This document shows, piece by piece, positions 11,301 to 26,300 of a DNA stretch of 64,000 bases. Position numbers and translations under genes: made by a program. Numbering within the stretch: the first letter of the stretch is position 1; the number at the start of each line of letters is the position of its first letter. The notes beneath the pieces were generated by a model that was given only the letters and a program-made list of their open reading frames with translations, had not been told where the DNA came from and did no database searches. The stretch is from Trissonchulus latispiculum (lineage: Eukaryota; Nematoda; Enoplea; Enoplida; Ironidae): positions 1-64,000 of the forward strand of contig JASAND010020687.1 in assembly GCA_030248195.1 (NCBI GenBank), given 5' to 3'.

Positions 11301-14300
11301 GATAAGAAATTTTTGGTTTTTGCCATTATTCTCTCAGCACATAGTCGAGACACCAGATTGGCTGATATGGCTGGAAAGAGGGCACAAAAATGAACATTTT
11401 TGCTTTTACAACTTTTGAGCTATCTCCAGTGGTTAAGTCAGTATAAGCAAAAAACAATTTTTGGGGTCCAAAAATGGCCGTTTTCGAGAAAATCAGTTTT
11501 TTCAAAATTACTGCCAAATCGTACGGACAATTTTGGTTTATTTATACTCGATCGATATACAGTCTACTCTCATTGCACATTTTATCAATGCCTATTAGCC
11601 GGAGTTTGTTGCTGTAAACTAGAGATTTGGCCGAAAAACCATTTTGGCAAAACTGCGATTATTTTGTTTTGAACATCGATTTCTCAAAAACTACCCAATG
11701 GATTCGCGTGATTTTTGGTAGAATGAGAATTCGCACTATTAATGATTTTCGCACTATTAATGATCAAACGATTTTCTTTACCGTTAAGAGCTGCTGAGCC
11801 AAATCCAAAAAAATGTCCCTCGGCCCACATGTCCTTTATAGGACAGCACAAGAAAAATTTTTGGCCGATTCCACAGTTTTGAGAAATCCATGTTCAAAAA
11901 TTTTTGGTCTATATTCAGCCTGTCAGATGTCAGTATGTCAGAAAATTTTAGCTATTATTTCCGGATTTTTACTAGTTTCGTACTCTCACGAGAATCTGCA
12001 GATTATAAGCTTTAAAACGATGTATAAAGCTCTTTCTAACTCACAAAATTGCGAAAGTTATGGCGTTTCAAAAAATACGCACAAAAGCACTGCACAAAAC
12101 GATACCAGCACCTTAAATAAAGCAATTTCTCGACATTGGCCGGGACGTTACACAAATGACTCTTACGTGTTGGCACACACCTTAAGCTCGCGATTTTTTT
12201 GGTAAAATGGTTGGCAAGTCTGGCACTCAATATGAGTGACATGGCCGGTAGCGTTTGGGTAGTGGCCGGGGATAATACTATTAAGAGCACCTCAATGGTG
12301 GCAGGGAACGTTTAAACATTTTCCTTAAACTCGCCAAAAGGATTACTCAGTATAATTTCAAGAAAAGGTTCCCTTCCATTTTATCGATGCACAAACGACA
12401 ATGGGACGAAACTGATCTAGCGAAATTGACAAACCTGGAATGCTTAATACACGATAGTATAACAGCATCATATTCTATCGGTCACTATTAACAAAAGTCC
12501 ATAATTCTTCTATGTTTAAGAAGAAGAGTAAGCAACTAGAGGGCTTCTCTTCTTGTCATTGCGTAACGGTGGTCCGCTCGAGTGCTGCCCAGTTTGGAGA
12601 GGGCACTGAAACGCTAAAAGTGATCACCGTTTGGGGGAAGGGTAGCCCAAGCAGGCTACGTTTGGGTCATTCTGATTGGCTGTTGACGCCTCTCCCTCAC
12701 TCCAAACGGGGGAACAGTCACGTATAATGGGCGGAGAAGAAGAGGATCCCTCTGGTGACTTACTTGCCGGCTTATATATGGTGCAACTACGCACTCTTGC
12801 TACTAACGTTATCACTGGATCTTACAATTAGTGTAATTTTCAGTAGACCTAAAGAAAGCAAGGAGAAGGCTAAAGATACAGCGAATAACGATATTAGGAA
12901 GGACAGTATCAATCTTACCAATCCAACAGAAGCGACAAACAATACAGTGCCAGGAAAATCTAAGCGGTCCGTTGACGGTAACGCTGGACTGCACTGTACA
13001 TTGGACTGTGAAGTTCATGTCAAAGACCCACTGATCTGCCATGCCTGTTTGAATTCGGAAGACTGCGGAAACGATAGAAGGTAAACTACCTACTTAGAAA
13101 GGGGAAAATATGGCGATAAACCACTCATACCAATTTCTTATTATTATTTCTTCTTATCTATGTGACGAATCTTCGAAAATTCAAAATAATTCTAATCTAT
13201 AGAAATGGTGTCCAAATATTGTCCTTCTTAAAACTGGCTGACTGCAAAGCAGTGTTATGTACGTTTTAGTGCTGTGTCCATTTTTGATACAAAAAGGGTG
13301 GCCTTAGATCGCTCAAATAAAATTATCAGGTTGACTCCGGTTACTTTTTGACCTATGTGACCTTCTTCGATGGAAAATCAAGGAAAAGAAAGTTACCAGG
13401 AAAGGCATTCACATGTAACTAGAATTTTGTTACATTGTTTTCTATTTTTTCAGTTCGTCTGCCACAGACATAATGGTATCAGAAGCCTACCAAATCTGCA
13501 AACCCACTGAAGCCTGCTGGACCGTCTATCATGAAGTTAGCCTTAACGGTACAACCGAAGAGTACTACAAACGTGGCTGTCTGTCGGAGGAAGGAAACGA
13601 GTATCAGCTGAACTGTGAAAATCATCATCGGGAGTACTGTATCGGCAGCGGCAAGGAAGCACTGTGCGCCGTTTGCTGTAAAGAAAATTGGTGCAATGCA
13701 AACCAGCTCAGACTGCATACAGAAAACGGCGGTACCTGCCCAGCTGGAAAAGGTTCAGTCGCATTGCTGTGGGTAGTATTTGTGCTGTTGTCGCTGTTCT
13801 GAGTAAACATTTCACACTTTGCAAACTGTTCATAGAGGAACAAAGGAAGAAATATCTTTAGGGTGTGTACAAGCAGCGGTAGCAGCTGTCTGACTAAGTC
13901 CTAACACTAAGGCCTTTTCTGGAAAGGGTAGAATACAGTAGAGTAGTGTAGAGTTAAAATAACTGAATTAACTCTTTTTAACTCCACTCAAGCTTGAATT
14001 TCATGAAAAGGATCGAGTTAATTATGACCCTACCCTGCCTTTTCTTGAAAAGTCCTAGGATAAGCCTCTGATTAATAGAAAAAGTTGTCAAACATGTTTG
14101 GAGAGTGGGTAAGAGAAGTCAACAATCAACCAGACTGCAAAATTCTGCTCCATGGGAGGTGTATAACAAGAATTTACGATAGCTTCAACTTTAACCTTTG
14201 AAATGGTCCCCCCCCCCACTGCCAATGTCAAATATGTAAAAACCAAAAACAGCTAGCTTGGGACAGATGAAAAAGGACCCAACGAGTGAACTCCGTGACA

Positions 14301-17300
14301 CTTATAAATAAGCCAGAAATAGATACAACATCCTGCTGAGGCAGAAGAAGTGTTCCCATGCATCCTCTGTTACCGAAAAAATCGGCGAATGTAGAGGACG
14401 AAAATGGTGGAATTTAGCCAATGATGTTCTGATGCGGAATCCAAAATCTAACATAGGGCCCTTGGAAATCAACAATACCGTGCTGGTGTGCCCAGCCGCC
14501 AAAGCTGAAGCTCTCAATTCGTTTTACCAGAAAAGCCAGGTGCCCTGATCCAGACAGACATGTTCCTCAGACTGGCCGGGAACCCTACCACGTTTTCAAC
14601 ACCTTCCGGTTCCGACCCCGGCGGGTCGAAAAAATTCTGCGTGGTCTGGACACTACGAAATCTGGTTTGGACGGCATTCCAGGGGTTGGGTTAAAACTGT
14701 GTTGGCGTGAACTGTTATAACCCCTATCAGACCTATTCAACCTGTCCATAGAATCAGGTATAGTCCCCGCAGCTACTTGCTCTGACAACTATCGCCCAAT
14801 TGCCTTGTTGCCAGTTGTATCTAAGGTCATGTCATGGAGAGCCACATCGCCTTCGAACTGAGCAAATCTTGGAAGCACACTTACTGCTATCCGAAGACCA
14901 ATACGGCTTTAGGAAGCACGTTCCATTCTTCACCTACTTCTGCTGATTTCAGAGTCGCTCACTAATGCACTTGACTCTGGCAACAAGGGCCGCATTGTGG
15001 CCCTGGACATCAGAGCAGCCTTCGACACGGTCTGGCATAAAGGTCTGCTCTGGAAGCTGGCTCGGTGTGGTATCCAAGGCCTCTTACTGAGCTGGCTAAG
15101 CAGCTACCTGACCGACCGCTGACAGGCTGTATGGGTCGATGGGGATTACTCCTCTTATCAGGCCGTGCTGGCTGGGGTCCCTCAGGGCTCCATCCCGGGA
15201 CCACTACTATTCCTCATATATACATCAAGCCGACGACTTGATCAATCCTGTCATTATGTTTGCGGACAATATCACCGTTTACGTCATTTTTCGATATCAC
15301 CGATTTCGGACGATATCACCGTTATCATTTTTCGTCAAATCCGCCAGCCTTGTCGCCAACGATCTGCTGAACGGTGATCTATGTCACATTTCTAACTGGG
15401 GAAGGACCTGGCAAATTAACTTTAGTCCATCTAAATGTAAGAATATGCATGTACGTAGGTCCAAGCGCTCTTCAAATCTGCCACCTCTCAGGTTGGGTGA
15501 CGAAACGATGGATTAAGTCGATGCTACAAACCTGCTAGGCGCCACGATCACGTCTGACTTGAAATGGTCCGATCATATTCTAAACAAGGCAGCAACGGTG
15601 GCTAAACTTATGGGCCTGCTGAGACGTTCTGTTGACTGGCTGTTTGAGCCGGCAGGAGCCCACGTATACGAATCTGCTATTCGTCCCGCAGTCGCATATG
15701 TCGGTTGCCTGTGGACTAATGCTCCCAGATACGCATTAGATGCTATCGCCTGCCTATACCGTAAGGCATCACGTTTAGCTCCTTACTCCACTGTAGACTC
15801 TATATCCCATAGGAGACGGGCTGCAGGCCTCTCAGTCTATCGTCAGCTCGTTACCGGTAGTGCACCCATCAGATGCGCGGCCCTACTGCCACCACTGCGC
15901 CCTCACGGCCGGCACCTCAGAACTGGCAACGAGCAGGCCAGAGTGGTGCCCAGGTCCAATACAAATCACCATCTCAACCGCTTCATCCCATTCATTACCA
16001 CCCGCCTTCGGAACAGCTTGCCAGGGGACATTGCTCTGGAAATGGATCCCAACACCTTCCGACGCAGAATTTATCGCCACCTACTGAACAACTGATCAGC
16101 CATGACTGTCTTCATCTTAAAGTATCTTAAAATAAGTAACTGTGTTATTTAGGCACAAAGCTTGTCGTTTAGGGTACCTAATGTTTTTGTGTGCTCAGCT
16201 CTGAAGAAATATAGGGCTAATTATTAACAGCATCGGTCTGCCTAATCCCATCCATTCAAATTACTGTAATCCCCCTCTCTCTCTGTGTTATGGAATCTTC
16301 ACTAGCCATAGATTGGAGGGATCAGCTGGATGATTCCTGCCTTACGCAGGAAACAAATGACCAGGTTTGGGCTGCTGGATAGGCAGTCCAGGCTAATCCC
16401 CCCCACTCAGGCGCTGTTTATCGTCTCCATCAACACGAGCAGGGAAGTATGCATGGTTAAACACAACCTAACTAATCTAAATTGTTACTATAACCTGTAT
16501 AAAAGCTACAATATTATTAGTGATGGGCACCGGATATTTTTTCATATCCGGATATCCGCCTATTTTGCGTTAACGGATATCGGAATATCCGGATATCCGA
16601 TTATCCGCCTATTCTAAACTTAACTTCAAGAAAATTTTTCGATTTTGCAGTTAAATTTTCAATTTTTCTGTCAATTTTTCGGCAGGCTGTGAATGTCTAT
16701 CATGCAAACAAGCAGCAACGTTTCAGCAAGCAGCAGCCTTCGTTTCAAAAATATTTTCAGAGGAATTTTTGAAAAATATTTTACAATTTTTGAAATTTTT
16801 GTCAAAAATTTGCTAATTTTTCATTGTTTTGACTGAAATGTACACGGATATCCGGATATCAGGATATTTTTCTCAAATCGGATATTATCCGGATATAAAA
16901 TTATCCGGATATCCGGATATCCAGTGCCCATCACTAAATATTATACGATGTAATTCTACTATAGCTGCTAAATAAAAACCATAGATATGTCACCGTAAAA
17001 CTGTAGAATCAGGAATTCTGCAGAATTACTGAAATTTTCAGGAATTCTACAGAATTCCTGAACATTTCAGTAAAACTGTAGAATTACGGCGAAACTTGAC
17101 TTATTCTACAGTTTTCCTGATATTTTCAGGGATTCTGTAGAATTCCGTATTTTGTTCAGGAAAACTGTGGAACTACGGTTAAACTTGAATTATTCAACAG
17201 TTTTCCTGAAATTCTGAAACCTACTTTCAATTTTCATTATCAAATTCAAATTTTCAATGCTCATACAGTTCTTGTTTTTTAAATATAGTCAGCCAACCTT

Positions 17301-20300
17301 TTACAATCATTTTACGATCAACCAAACATTAAAATTTGAAATAACCAATTATAAAAATGTTTTGAACTTTTCGTTATAACCAATTATAATGTTTTAAATT
17401 TTTCAACACTTCTACATTTTCTAACTTTTACAAGCAATCAACCAATCATTATTTCACATCTCAATGCAAACAAAACTGTTTTTTTAAGTTTTTAGTTAGG
17501 TAAAATTGATTGTAAAAAGTTAGAAGAAAGTAGGAAAAGTACTAACTTTTCGCCTAATGTTGAAAAATTTAAAAAATTTAAATATACAATTGGTTATTTC
17601 AAACTTTAATGTTTGTTTGATCGTGAAATAATTGTAAAAGCTTGTCGGACTATGAAAAGTTAATTTAAAAAACAGGAACTAAAAACTTAAAAAACAGTTT
17701 TGTTTGCATTGAGATGTGAAATAATGATTGGTTGATTGCTTGTAAAAGTTAGAAAATGTAGAAGTGTTGAAAAATTTAAAGCATTATTATAATTGGTTAT
17801 TTCAAATTTTAATGTTTGGTTGATCGTAAAATGATTGTAAAAGGTTGGTTGACTATATTTAGAAAAAACAGGAACTGTATGAGCATAGAAAATTTGAATT
17901 TGATAATGAAAATTGAAAAGTAGGTTTCAGAATTTCAGGAAAACTGTTGAATAATTCAAGTATAATCGTAGTTCCACAGTTTTCCTGAACAAAATACGGA
18001 ATTCTACAGAATCCCTGAAAATATCAGGAAAACTGTAGAATAAGTCAAGTTTCGCCGTAATTCTACAGTTTTACTGAAATGTTCAGGAATTCTGTAGAAT
18101 TCCTGAAAATTTCAGTAATTCTGCGGAATTCCTGATTCTACAATTTTACGGTGACAGATATATACCGATTCTTTGGCTTCTTGTCAGCAACAGCTGAGTT
18201 AGTCTTTGTAGCAGGGGGACGCTGCACAGTCTTTGGAGTCGTGTCTTGCTTGACTTTAGCCTTCGATTTGACGCTTTCCGTTGCCACCAAATCATCCAGT
18301 GTAGCAATGTCAGGAATTTCGGATAATGTTTCTAAGCACAAAAAATTGTACAAAGGTTCTTGAAATTTGAGATTCTGTCCGGGGAAATTTGGGTCATCCT
18401 AATTTCTTGATGCAAGTAACTAAAGTTTAGAACTTAGGAACGAACAAAGTCTTAAATTCTAAATCCAAATGAATTACAAATTACAAATTACAAATTAAAA
18501 TTTAGGAGCCTTCACTAATAGTAAATCTTTAATGTGCTTTAAATTGACTTAATTCCAGAATGTTTAAAATCTGCGAGCATTATCATGCAAACAATGCAAT
18601 TTTTAGCACTAAGAAGTTAGGCTTTAGATTCTAGCGCTTAGAACTTAGGCATTATTGTTTGAAAGCTCACCCAACTAAACAGCGAATCAGATTCTTGCTG
18701 GCAGCCAATGACATCACAACGATAGTTATCAAAAATTATAGTTTACAGGAAACTTCTGTAGAACCATTCCGTTTGTATTTGCTCTGCTAGTGAGTAATAA
18801 AAAAGCTGTTAGGATTAATTAAGTAAAAGCGGGTTTTGTTCCATCTAACCTTGCTTTCAAACTACAAAACGAGCAGATGCAACAAATTTTTCTAGGTTGA
18901 ATTGCAGCAAAATTAACAGTTTATCTCCTCAAAGCCTAATTAAAATGAAAACTTTTGAAATAATATAAAAGTAATGCCAGCGTTTATTATTTATAGTTTC
19001 AGTTTGTTGTTAGATGGGGATTTCTTGTTTAACACTAAAATCAAAAATACATTTTTTGTTATATTCTTCAGAGACTAGCAGCATATGTACAGTTTTTAAC
19101 CAGATATGAATCATGTTGATCCAGAAATGCTTCAATCATGGTTAACAATGGCATCAGTATCAAGGAAATACCGGGAAAACTCAAATGGCGATAAGGGGTT
19201 TTCTGAAACATCAGTGAAGAGTTTTAAAGTCTGTGTACATTATTTCATGCCGAAATTTGCGAATCCAGCAGGCAACTGATTATATATTCACAAGACAACT
19301 TCGTGCTTAGAAGCAAAAGTGGGTCGACGACTCGACGTTACATTAATGGTATTCTTGAGGCTGCCAATCTGAGGAGAGTTAATGAACACACAATTGCCAA
19401 AAGTTTGCTGAGATTGTATCTAGCTGACCATACTGCAAGATATTTGTGTGTTCAAATAAATGTCAACCCTATACTTTATCAGGCCGGATTTTTGGCCATC
19501 AGATTAACTTCGATCAAACGAAGAGTAAGTTCGTTTTGGGGTCATTTGCGTGGCGTCGGTGGAAGGTTACTCGGGATGCAGAAGTGATGCCAATAAAGAA
19601 CAATGCCATTATGTATCAGAAAGTATTCTGTGAATCTGCGGCGAAGTTTGGAATGTGGGATGAGGAAAATAGTGCCAAATAAGAGATTAAGCGCTAAGAG
19701 ACCAAATATAAACTTGTAACTCTATAGTAAACTTGTGGCATTCCATTCTTCACTTCAGATTAGGAAAAGCTGTTTCGTCAGTGGGATTTAAACTAGCAAC
19801 GGCGAAGTACCACGAAACTACTCTTACTGAGTTAGGCACGCTTATTGGCATCAAAAGTTTTGCAGTTCATAAAGTGTGTTTGAATTCAGTAATGCCATGG
19901 TCAAACGTAAACCATTCATAACCTCCGTCAAGGTCATGCCGTTGATTGCCAGACATGTTCGTAAAACAACGAGATGACGTATATCATTCTGTCATAACAA
20001 ACATAAACTATAAGCGACCGAAAAAGAAGCTACTTTTATTGGATAGCACTACGATTTCATTGCCTGCAAACAGGATTCTGATTGGCTGTTTAGTTGGGCG
20101 AGCTTTCAAAACAATATATATGTTACGTTCAAAACCCGAAATTATACATTTCGCGAAATGAATGGCTGTTTTATTCAAAACCCGAAATGCATAGGCATTC
20201 TTATTCAAAACGCGAAATGAATAACTGAAGCCATTCAATTCCCGAAATGAATAGCTTTCCCATTCAAAACGCGAAATGAATAGCCAGTGGCTATTCAAAA

Positions 20301-23300
20301 CCCAAATTTGTAAGTCAGATTTTATTACAGACTATATCAGGCTAGTAAATTAGTTAGGGAGTGCTTAGAAATGTAAGAATTTCTAGCTTCTAAAGTTTGG
20401 TTCACAAGTCCTTTAATTCAATTCTTTTGTTGGTGCAGCTCAGAGATTTGTGGCATCTACTGTTGCAGAGTTGTCCAGCCTTCCTGCAATTACACCGATT
20501 TGTTTGGCATTTCGTAGTGCAGCAGTTACATGCCATCATTCCTTGAGTTTCGCCGGACACACAAAAACCATTACAACCAAACTTCTCAGCGAAACTGACT
20601 TGTCAGGGACATCCTCAATTCTGATGAATTTCTCCATTGTGGGAAGAATCTCATTTCTTGTATACTGCTTGCTAATCCGCGAGTGCTAGTGAGTTCTCTG
20701 ATTATCCTTCATCCACGTTCTTAGCATCGTTTTGATGTCGTAGTTTGCCGTGAACCAAACTTTAGTTTCTATAGTTTCGATGTGAACCATAGTTTCGATG
20801 TGAACCAAACTGTAGAAGCTAGAAATTCTTACATTTCTTAGCACTCCTAACTAATTTACTAGTTTGATATAGTCTGTAATAAAATCTGACTTACAAATTC
20901 GGGTCTTGAATAGCCACTGGCTATTCATTTCGCGTTTTGAATGGAAAAGCTATTCATTTCGGGAATTGAATGGCTTCAGTTATTCATTTCGCGTTTTGAA
21001 TAAGAATGCCTATGCATTTCGGGTTTTGAATAAAACAGCCATTCAATTCGCGAAATGTATAATTTCGGGTTTTGTACGTAACATATATATATATATATAA
21101 TGCTTAAATTCTAAGCGCTAGAATCTAAAGCCTAACTTCTTAGTGCTAAAAATGCATTGTTTGCATGATAATGCTCGCAGATTTTAAACATTCTGGAATT
21201 AAGTCAAATATGTGGTCTAAAGTTTAAAGCACATTAAAGATTTACTATTAGTGAAGGTTCCTAAATTTTAATTTGTAATTTTTATATTCATTGGTTTGGA
21301 TTTAGAATTTAAGACTTTGTTCGTTCCTAAGTTCTAAACTTTAGTTGCTTGCATCAAGAAATTAGGATGACCCGAAATTTCCCCGGACAAGATTCCATAG
21401 CATGTTGTGTCATCGTCTAAAATAATTCAGTTTGAGAGTCCCACTTTCGGGCTGGTCCTAGAAACCAGTATTTGGAGAGAGTCAGAAAATGTGAGAAAGA
21501 CGCTAGCCGAAATGTACCCCAAGCCAACACCTTTAAGGTCTGGCCATGCACTGTTTTCAACTGGAGGCATCGCACTAACTATATTATGTTGTAAACTTTA
21601 GCCAGAGTCACATCTGAAAATTGAAAACCTGAAAATTCGTCGGCGGATCGAACCACAGCCCCAGCATTGATAACATATCGAATCAGTCGGCCGATGAAAT
21701 CATTTGAGCACAGGGTTCGACGATCACCGATCAAGGTTAGATGACGCTTAGCCCGGGTCACTGCCACATTCAGTCGCCGAGGCTCACAAAGGAAACCAAC
21801 CACTCCTCAAACAAATAAACAAAAACATGGAACGGCGCAAACATATACATATACATATAAACAAATACAGCCACGTCGTTATTTTAGGCGAAATTTTTCT
21901 TTAAATTTCTTTTCTTTTTCTTGTAAAAAAAGAAATTTGGACATAAATTTTCTTTTACTTTTTCTTTATTTAAAGAAGAAAAGGTCAATTATGCTGTCTC
22001 AGGTTTCAGCTGTCAGTCAAGCTTGCGTAAGGAGCCCAACCTAGTGACCTCTTGCTAAGGACTCCTGCTAGCTTCAATATATGCGGCCAGTGTTATATAA
22101 GTCTGTGTTAGAAACGTATAACACCTGTCAATTTCAATTTGAGTTAGGAAATTTAAGATGGCAATGAAACTGGGAAGTCATAAAGTTAAAGAGGTCAATT
22201 AAAAAGAACCCGCTTTTCTTTCTCTTCTTCTTTAAATTAAAGAAAATTGAAGTGGATTTTCTTTTTCTTTTTCTTTATTTAAAGAATTCTTTCTATTTTC
22301 CTTCTTTTTCTTTCCCATAAAATTCCGACGAGGCTGCACAATAAATAAATATACACATACACAGCTGAAACACAGCGAGCAAACTGCGCTGAATTCATCT
22401 GAAGTGGCCAATACAGTTATTGCAATCGCATTCTGCCAGAAAGATAAGGGCGATAAATTTCATGCGGACATCCGCATTTGATAGGCGAAAATGGAGAAAG
22501 CAGCGGAATAAAAAGATTGATCAGAAAGTATACAGGTAATGCAACTTCAACGGTTAATGTTAACATTAATTTTACGATTTCTTAAATGAAAAAATGTTGC
22601 CAGAACGAAGTCTTCGATAGCGCTGAGAAGAAATGGTCCCTTTAGGTATATCAAGGCAAAGATAAGCATAGAGACTGTCAAATAACTCAACAATACAATT
22701 ACCAAAATTCAACCATCTACAGTTTAGACTTAGAGAAAATATTCAACGATCCAAATTTAAGTATGTAGGTACACAGGTGTTCTTGTACTACTCATTTTCT
22801 CAAGCAAATACTCATTTTCTAGCAACTCAAGCTATCAAAACGTGTCAGTTTTTCAAAAACTTATTGAACCAAATTTGTTATCAGTAAGAATTGTAGCAGA
22901 ATTAATTTATTTTTCTTGAGATAAAAGCCATAAAGTATGATTATAACAAGCCATGCTTTTTCGCTTAATAATTAGGTAACCAACTTTCTCATTAAAAATG
23001 CATAGGCTTGGTAAGCCTTCCTTTTTAATGCAAGACAAGAAAATTGGCATTGACCAAACTTAGACAGTCAAGCTGCTCTTCTCGGCTCTTATAATATTCC
23101 ATGTTGAATTTTTTAGAGAACTTCTTAGTTTTCACTGTCAAATGACAGGAGGCAGAAGGAATATCTATGCGGATAAAATGGCGTAAACTGGTCCTATACA
23201 TAAACTATGCAGTGTACATTTTATCAAGAGTACATAATGCTGAGGGTGTGACAGAAAACAGGCTCTCCGCACAGCTGCTAAGCCAAGCTCTGCTCGCTCC

Positions 23301-26300
23301 GTGACGCTCCGTGTACCACCCCGTGATTGCATAAGTTCACTTCGAGCACATTCCCCGCGATACTAGCATCATAGCTCGAAACAGACACACTTTGTTGGTG
23401 CAGTGCAGGGTTAGTTGCTTTAATTTATATAATATGCAAAGATCGAACGAGTGAGCAAATACAAATGCGTACTGGGTACATAATTATTTGCGGGGTCACT
23501 GTCTACACAACCGTGTGTTGTGGGATGTTAGCGTTCAGAGCTTGGTTTGCGAGCTGTGTCAATCTTATCCTTGTATGTACGTGTATATAACAATGTATTT
23601 TGAATAATTCTCTTAATTTCTCTTAATTTCTCTAATTTCTCATGTACTAGTTTCCAGTACATGACTCAATCATCTCCGTAACCTGAGATTGCTGGTTCTT
23701 CCGCACGAGGGACTAGTTACCTTAATGTTTCACGATTCCTTATCAACAAAAACTACGAAACTTAACTAGAGATTGGTTCATCTAAATTAATGCCCTTAAT
23801 TGTTAATTTGCCCCAATGTGGCAAATGTAAATTTAAGTCAAACATACATTTACATATACCCAAGACAAAATTAGGCATTTATTTTATTTTAGGTGGAATC
23901 TTATACAAATTCAATTATGAAGGAGGAGCCACATCAGAACGGTACATCAAAGAAATCGTTCAGCGATACAGCCAAGACAGCCTGCTGTGTATGTACAGAG
24001 GGATTCTGCAGAATTCCATTTCGAAAAATCCTGTGGTACACCTTACTGATGGGGTGTACGGTGGGAGCTGTCTACAGTACAGTAAAAGTTGTCCAGAACT
24101 TCTTTAAAAATAAAACCTTAGTTCAACTTGATACCCAGAAGCAGAGCGAAATGTATCTGCCAGAAATATCCATCTGTACCTTTGTCCCACTGAATGTAAC
24201 ACTGCTCAGAAAGGGTATGGGATTAGATGACCGACTGATTGAGTTGCTTATGTGGCACTTTCATCAAGAGCTCTATGTTCAGATGAATATCACTGAGCCG
24301 GACATTGAACTCGAGGAAGGTATGACCTCGGAGAAGCTACTGAAAACGTCCTGGGACGGCTTCGTCCAAAAGGCAGGAGTAGCTTGTGAACATGTTATGG
24401 TCAGCTGTGAGTACAATTTTGTGGAATCCTTTCAATGTTGCAAACAATTTCTTACAATAACACACGAGAAGTATGGGCTGTGCTATCACTTGAACAGCAG
24501 GATGAAAGTAGTACAGCCAGGAGTTAACGGTGGATTGGTGCTCCTGCTAGCCATTCCAAAATCAAGAGACTACCAAGGGATCGAGTCAATTGTTTCAGGA
24601 GTAGTTATTGAGTACGATCATGAAATACAACCACCGATGACGCTGAACTACCATCCAAGAATTCTGATTCCGGCCAACAAATCTGTCTCTATTGCATTTG
24701 ATATGACCAAAACCACTCGACACATCTGCAGCAATAAAGCTAGACTGAAGTATGAAGACTGTTTCAACCATGAAACACAACAGATCTGTGGCTGTCTGCT
24801 GCTCGGATTTCGACAGAATTACGAGGACACCAGCGTTACATGCGGACCTTTGGAAACCAAGCACTGCTTTGACAAACACTACGACGTTATTCATAAGAAT
24901 GCTACGGAATGCTCGAAGGCTTATGAAACTCAGGATCCTCCATGCGAAGAGATTACCTATACTCCACATGCTACCTATGTAGACTATTCAGTGGAAGCAG
25001 CAGGGGAAGCAATACAAGCAGGTAAGCAGAATTAAATGTAGTTAAATCAGGTAAGCACAAAAACAAAGCTGTTAAATTTGCAACACAGAAACATGTTATT
25101 TATTCAACAAGAAATGTAAAAATAAATCCCAACGATCAATTAGATGTTTTTGCAATTTTAGGCGACTACAAGGATTCCATTGGTTTCTCCAAAATTCAGT
25201 TCTACTATGAAAGTCTGGAGATACAAATAGTTAAGGAATTCAATCAAGTCACATTTAATAATGTGGTCGGTCAGCTTGGTGGAATTCTCAGCTTATGGCT
25301 AGGGTTATCCATTTTATCAATTAGTAAATATGGAGCGATAGTGTTTCGAAAACTATTTCGTATTAAAACGAATACAGTCAATATGAAAAATCGCCTGGAT
25401 GTGACGACATGTAACAACTGTGGTGCGCAACTTCATGCAAAAGGGGATCAAAATTCCAATGGCGTCTGGTTAGTTAATGGAGCTGGAGCAAATGAGACAG
25501 CTGGAGATGGAATGTCTAACCACTCCTCAAGATCGGACTCAAGAATGATACCTGTGGAGGAAACAGAAAAGCAGGGATGGCGAAACGGTAGCAATATTAC
25601 CACAACTGCATATAGGAAGATGAAAAGTTCACTGAAAAATACAGCCCACTGAACGATCAGAACATCCGGATGCTGCCTCGCAGTCATGAACAAAAACCGA
25701 ACGATAAAGAAACTTAAACGGAGTTACTAACGATCTTGTTTCAGACGTTGCTGTAGTCAATTACAATTTTACACCGGTCGGAAATACAGTATATATTCTT
25801 AAACATGCAAAGTAAACGGACGATATCCGCAGAAAATATACAACTAAATACTGTTTGCTAAATTTTATAGACTTTCGATGACAAATAGTTACAGAGAACA
25901 TGAAATTTCGGGCTTCATGACTAACATGGCAACGCCATACTTTATTTAGTAAACGCTAAAGCAGCCAGTGTATGCTTTCGGCTTATTCATTCCACAAATT
26001 GACCTTCCCTTCTCGTATGTCTCAGCAGAGGGCGGCATGACGGAAGGGTCATTTTGGGAACGCCAGCCGAGCATAGAGTAGTTCCAGCTACTAAAGTCCG
26101 ACCCAAAATCTTGGAAAAGAACTGTGAGCGCCACTTTTAGAAACCTCAGCAGGAGAAGAATCAGTTACAACAATCAATCTGGTCTTATTCTATATCCGGT
26201 TATTACATCGATAAAAACGCTTCAGATTCGGAAGGAAAATTCCAAATAGCTCATACTAGTATGTTGGTCATTGGTCAATAACTATATAGCAAGATGATTT

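Noticed and set aside
19303..19682. Transposase gene in the 3-kb TIR element
   Set aside because: The two overlapping frames are short and share no motif (DDE, THAP, BED) that I can recognise, so I describe the element as decayed and do not name a superfamily.
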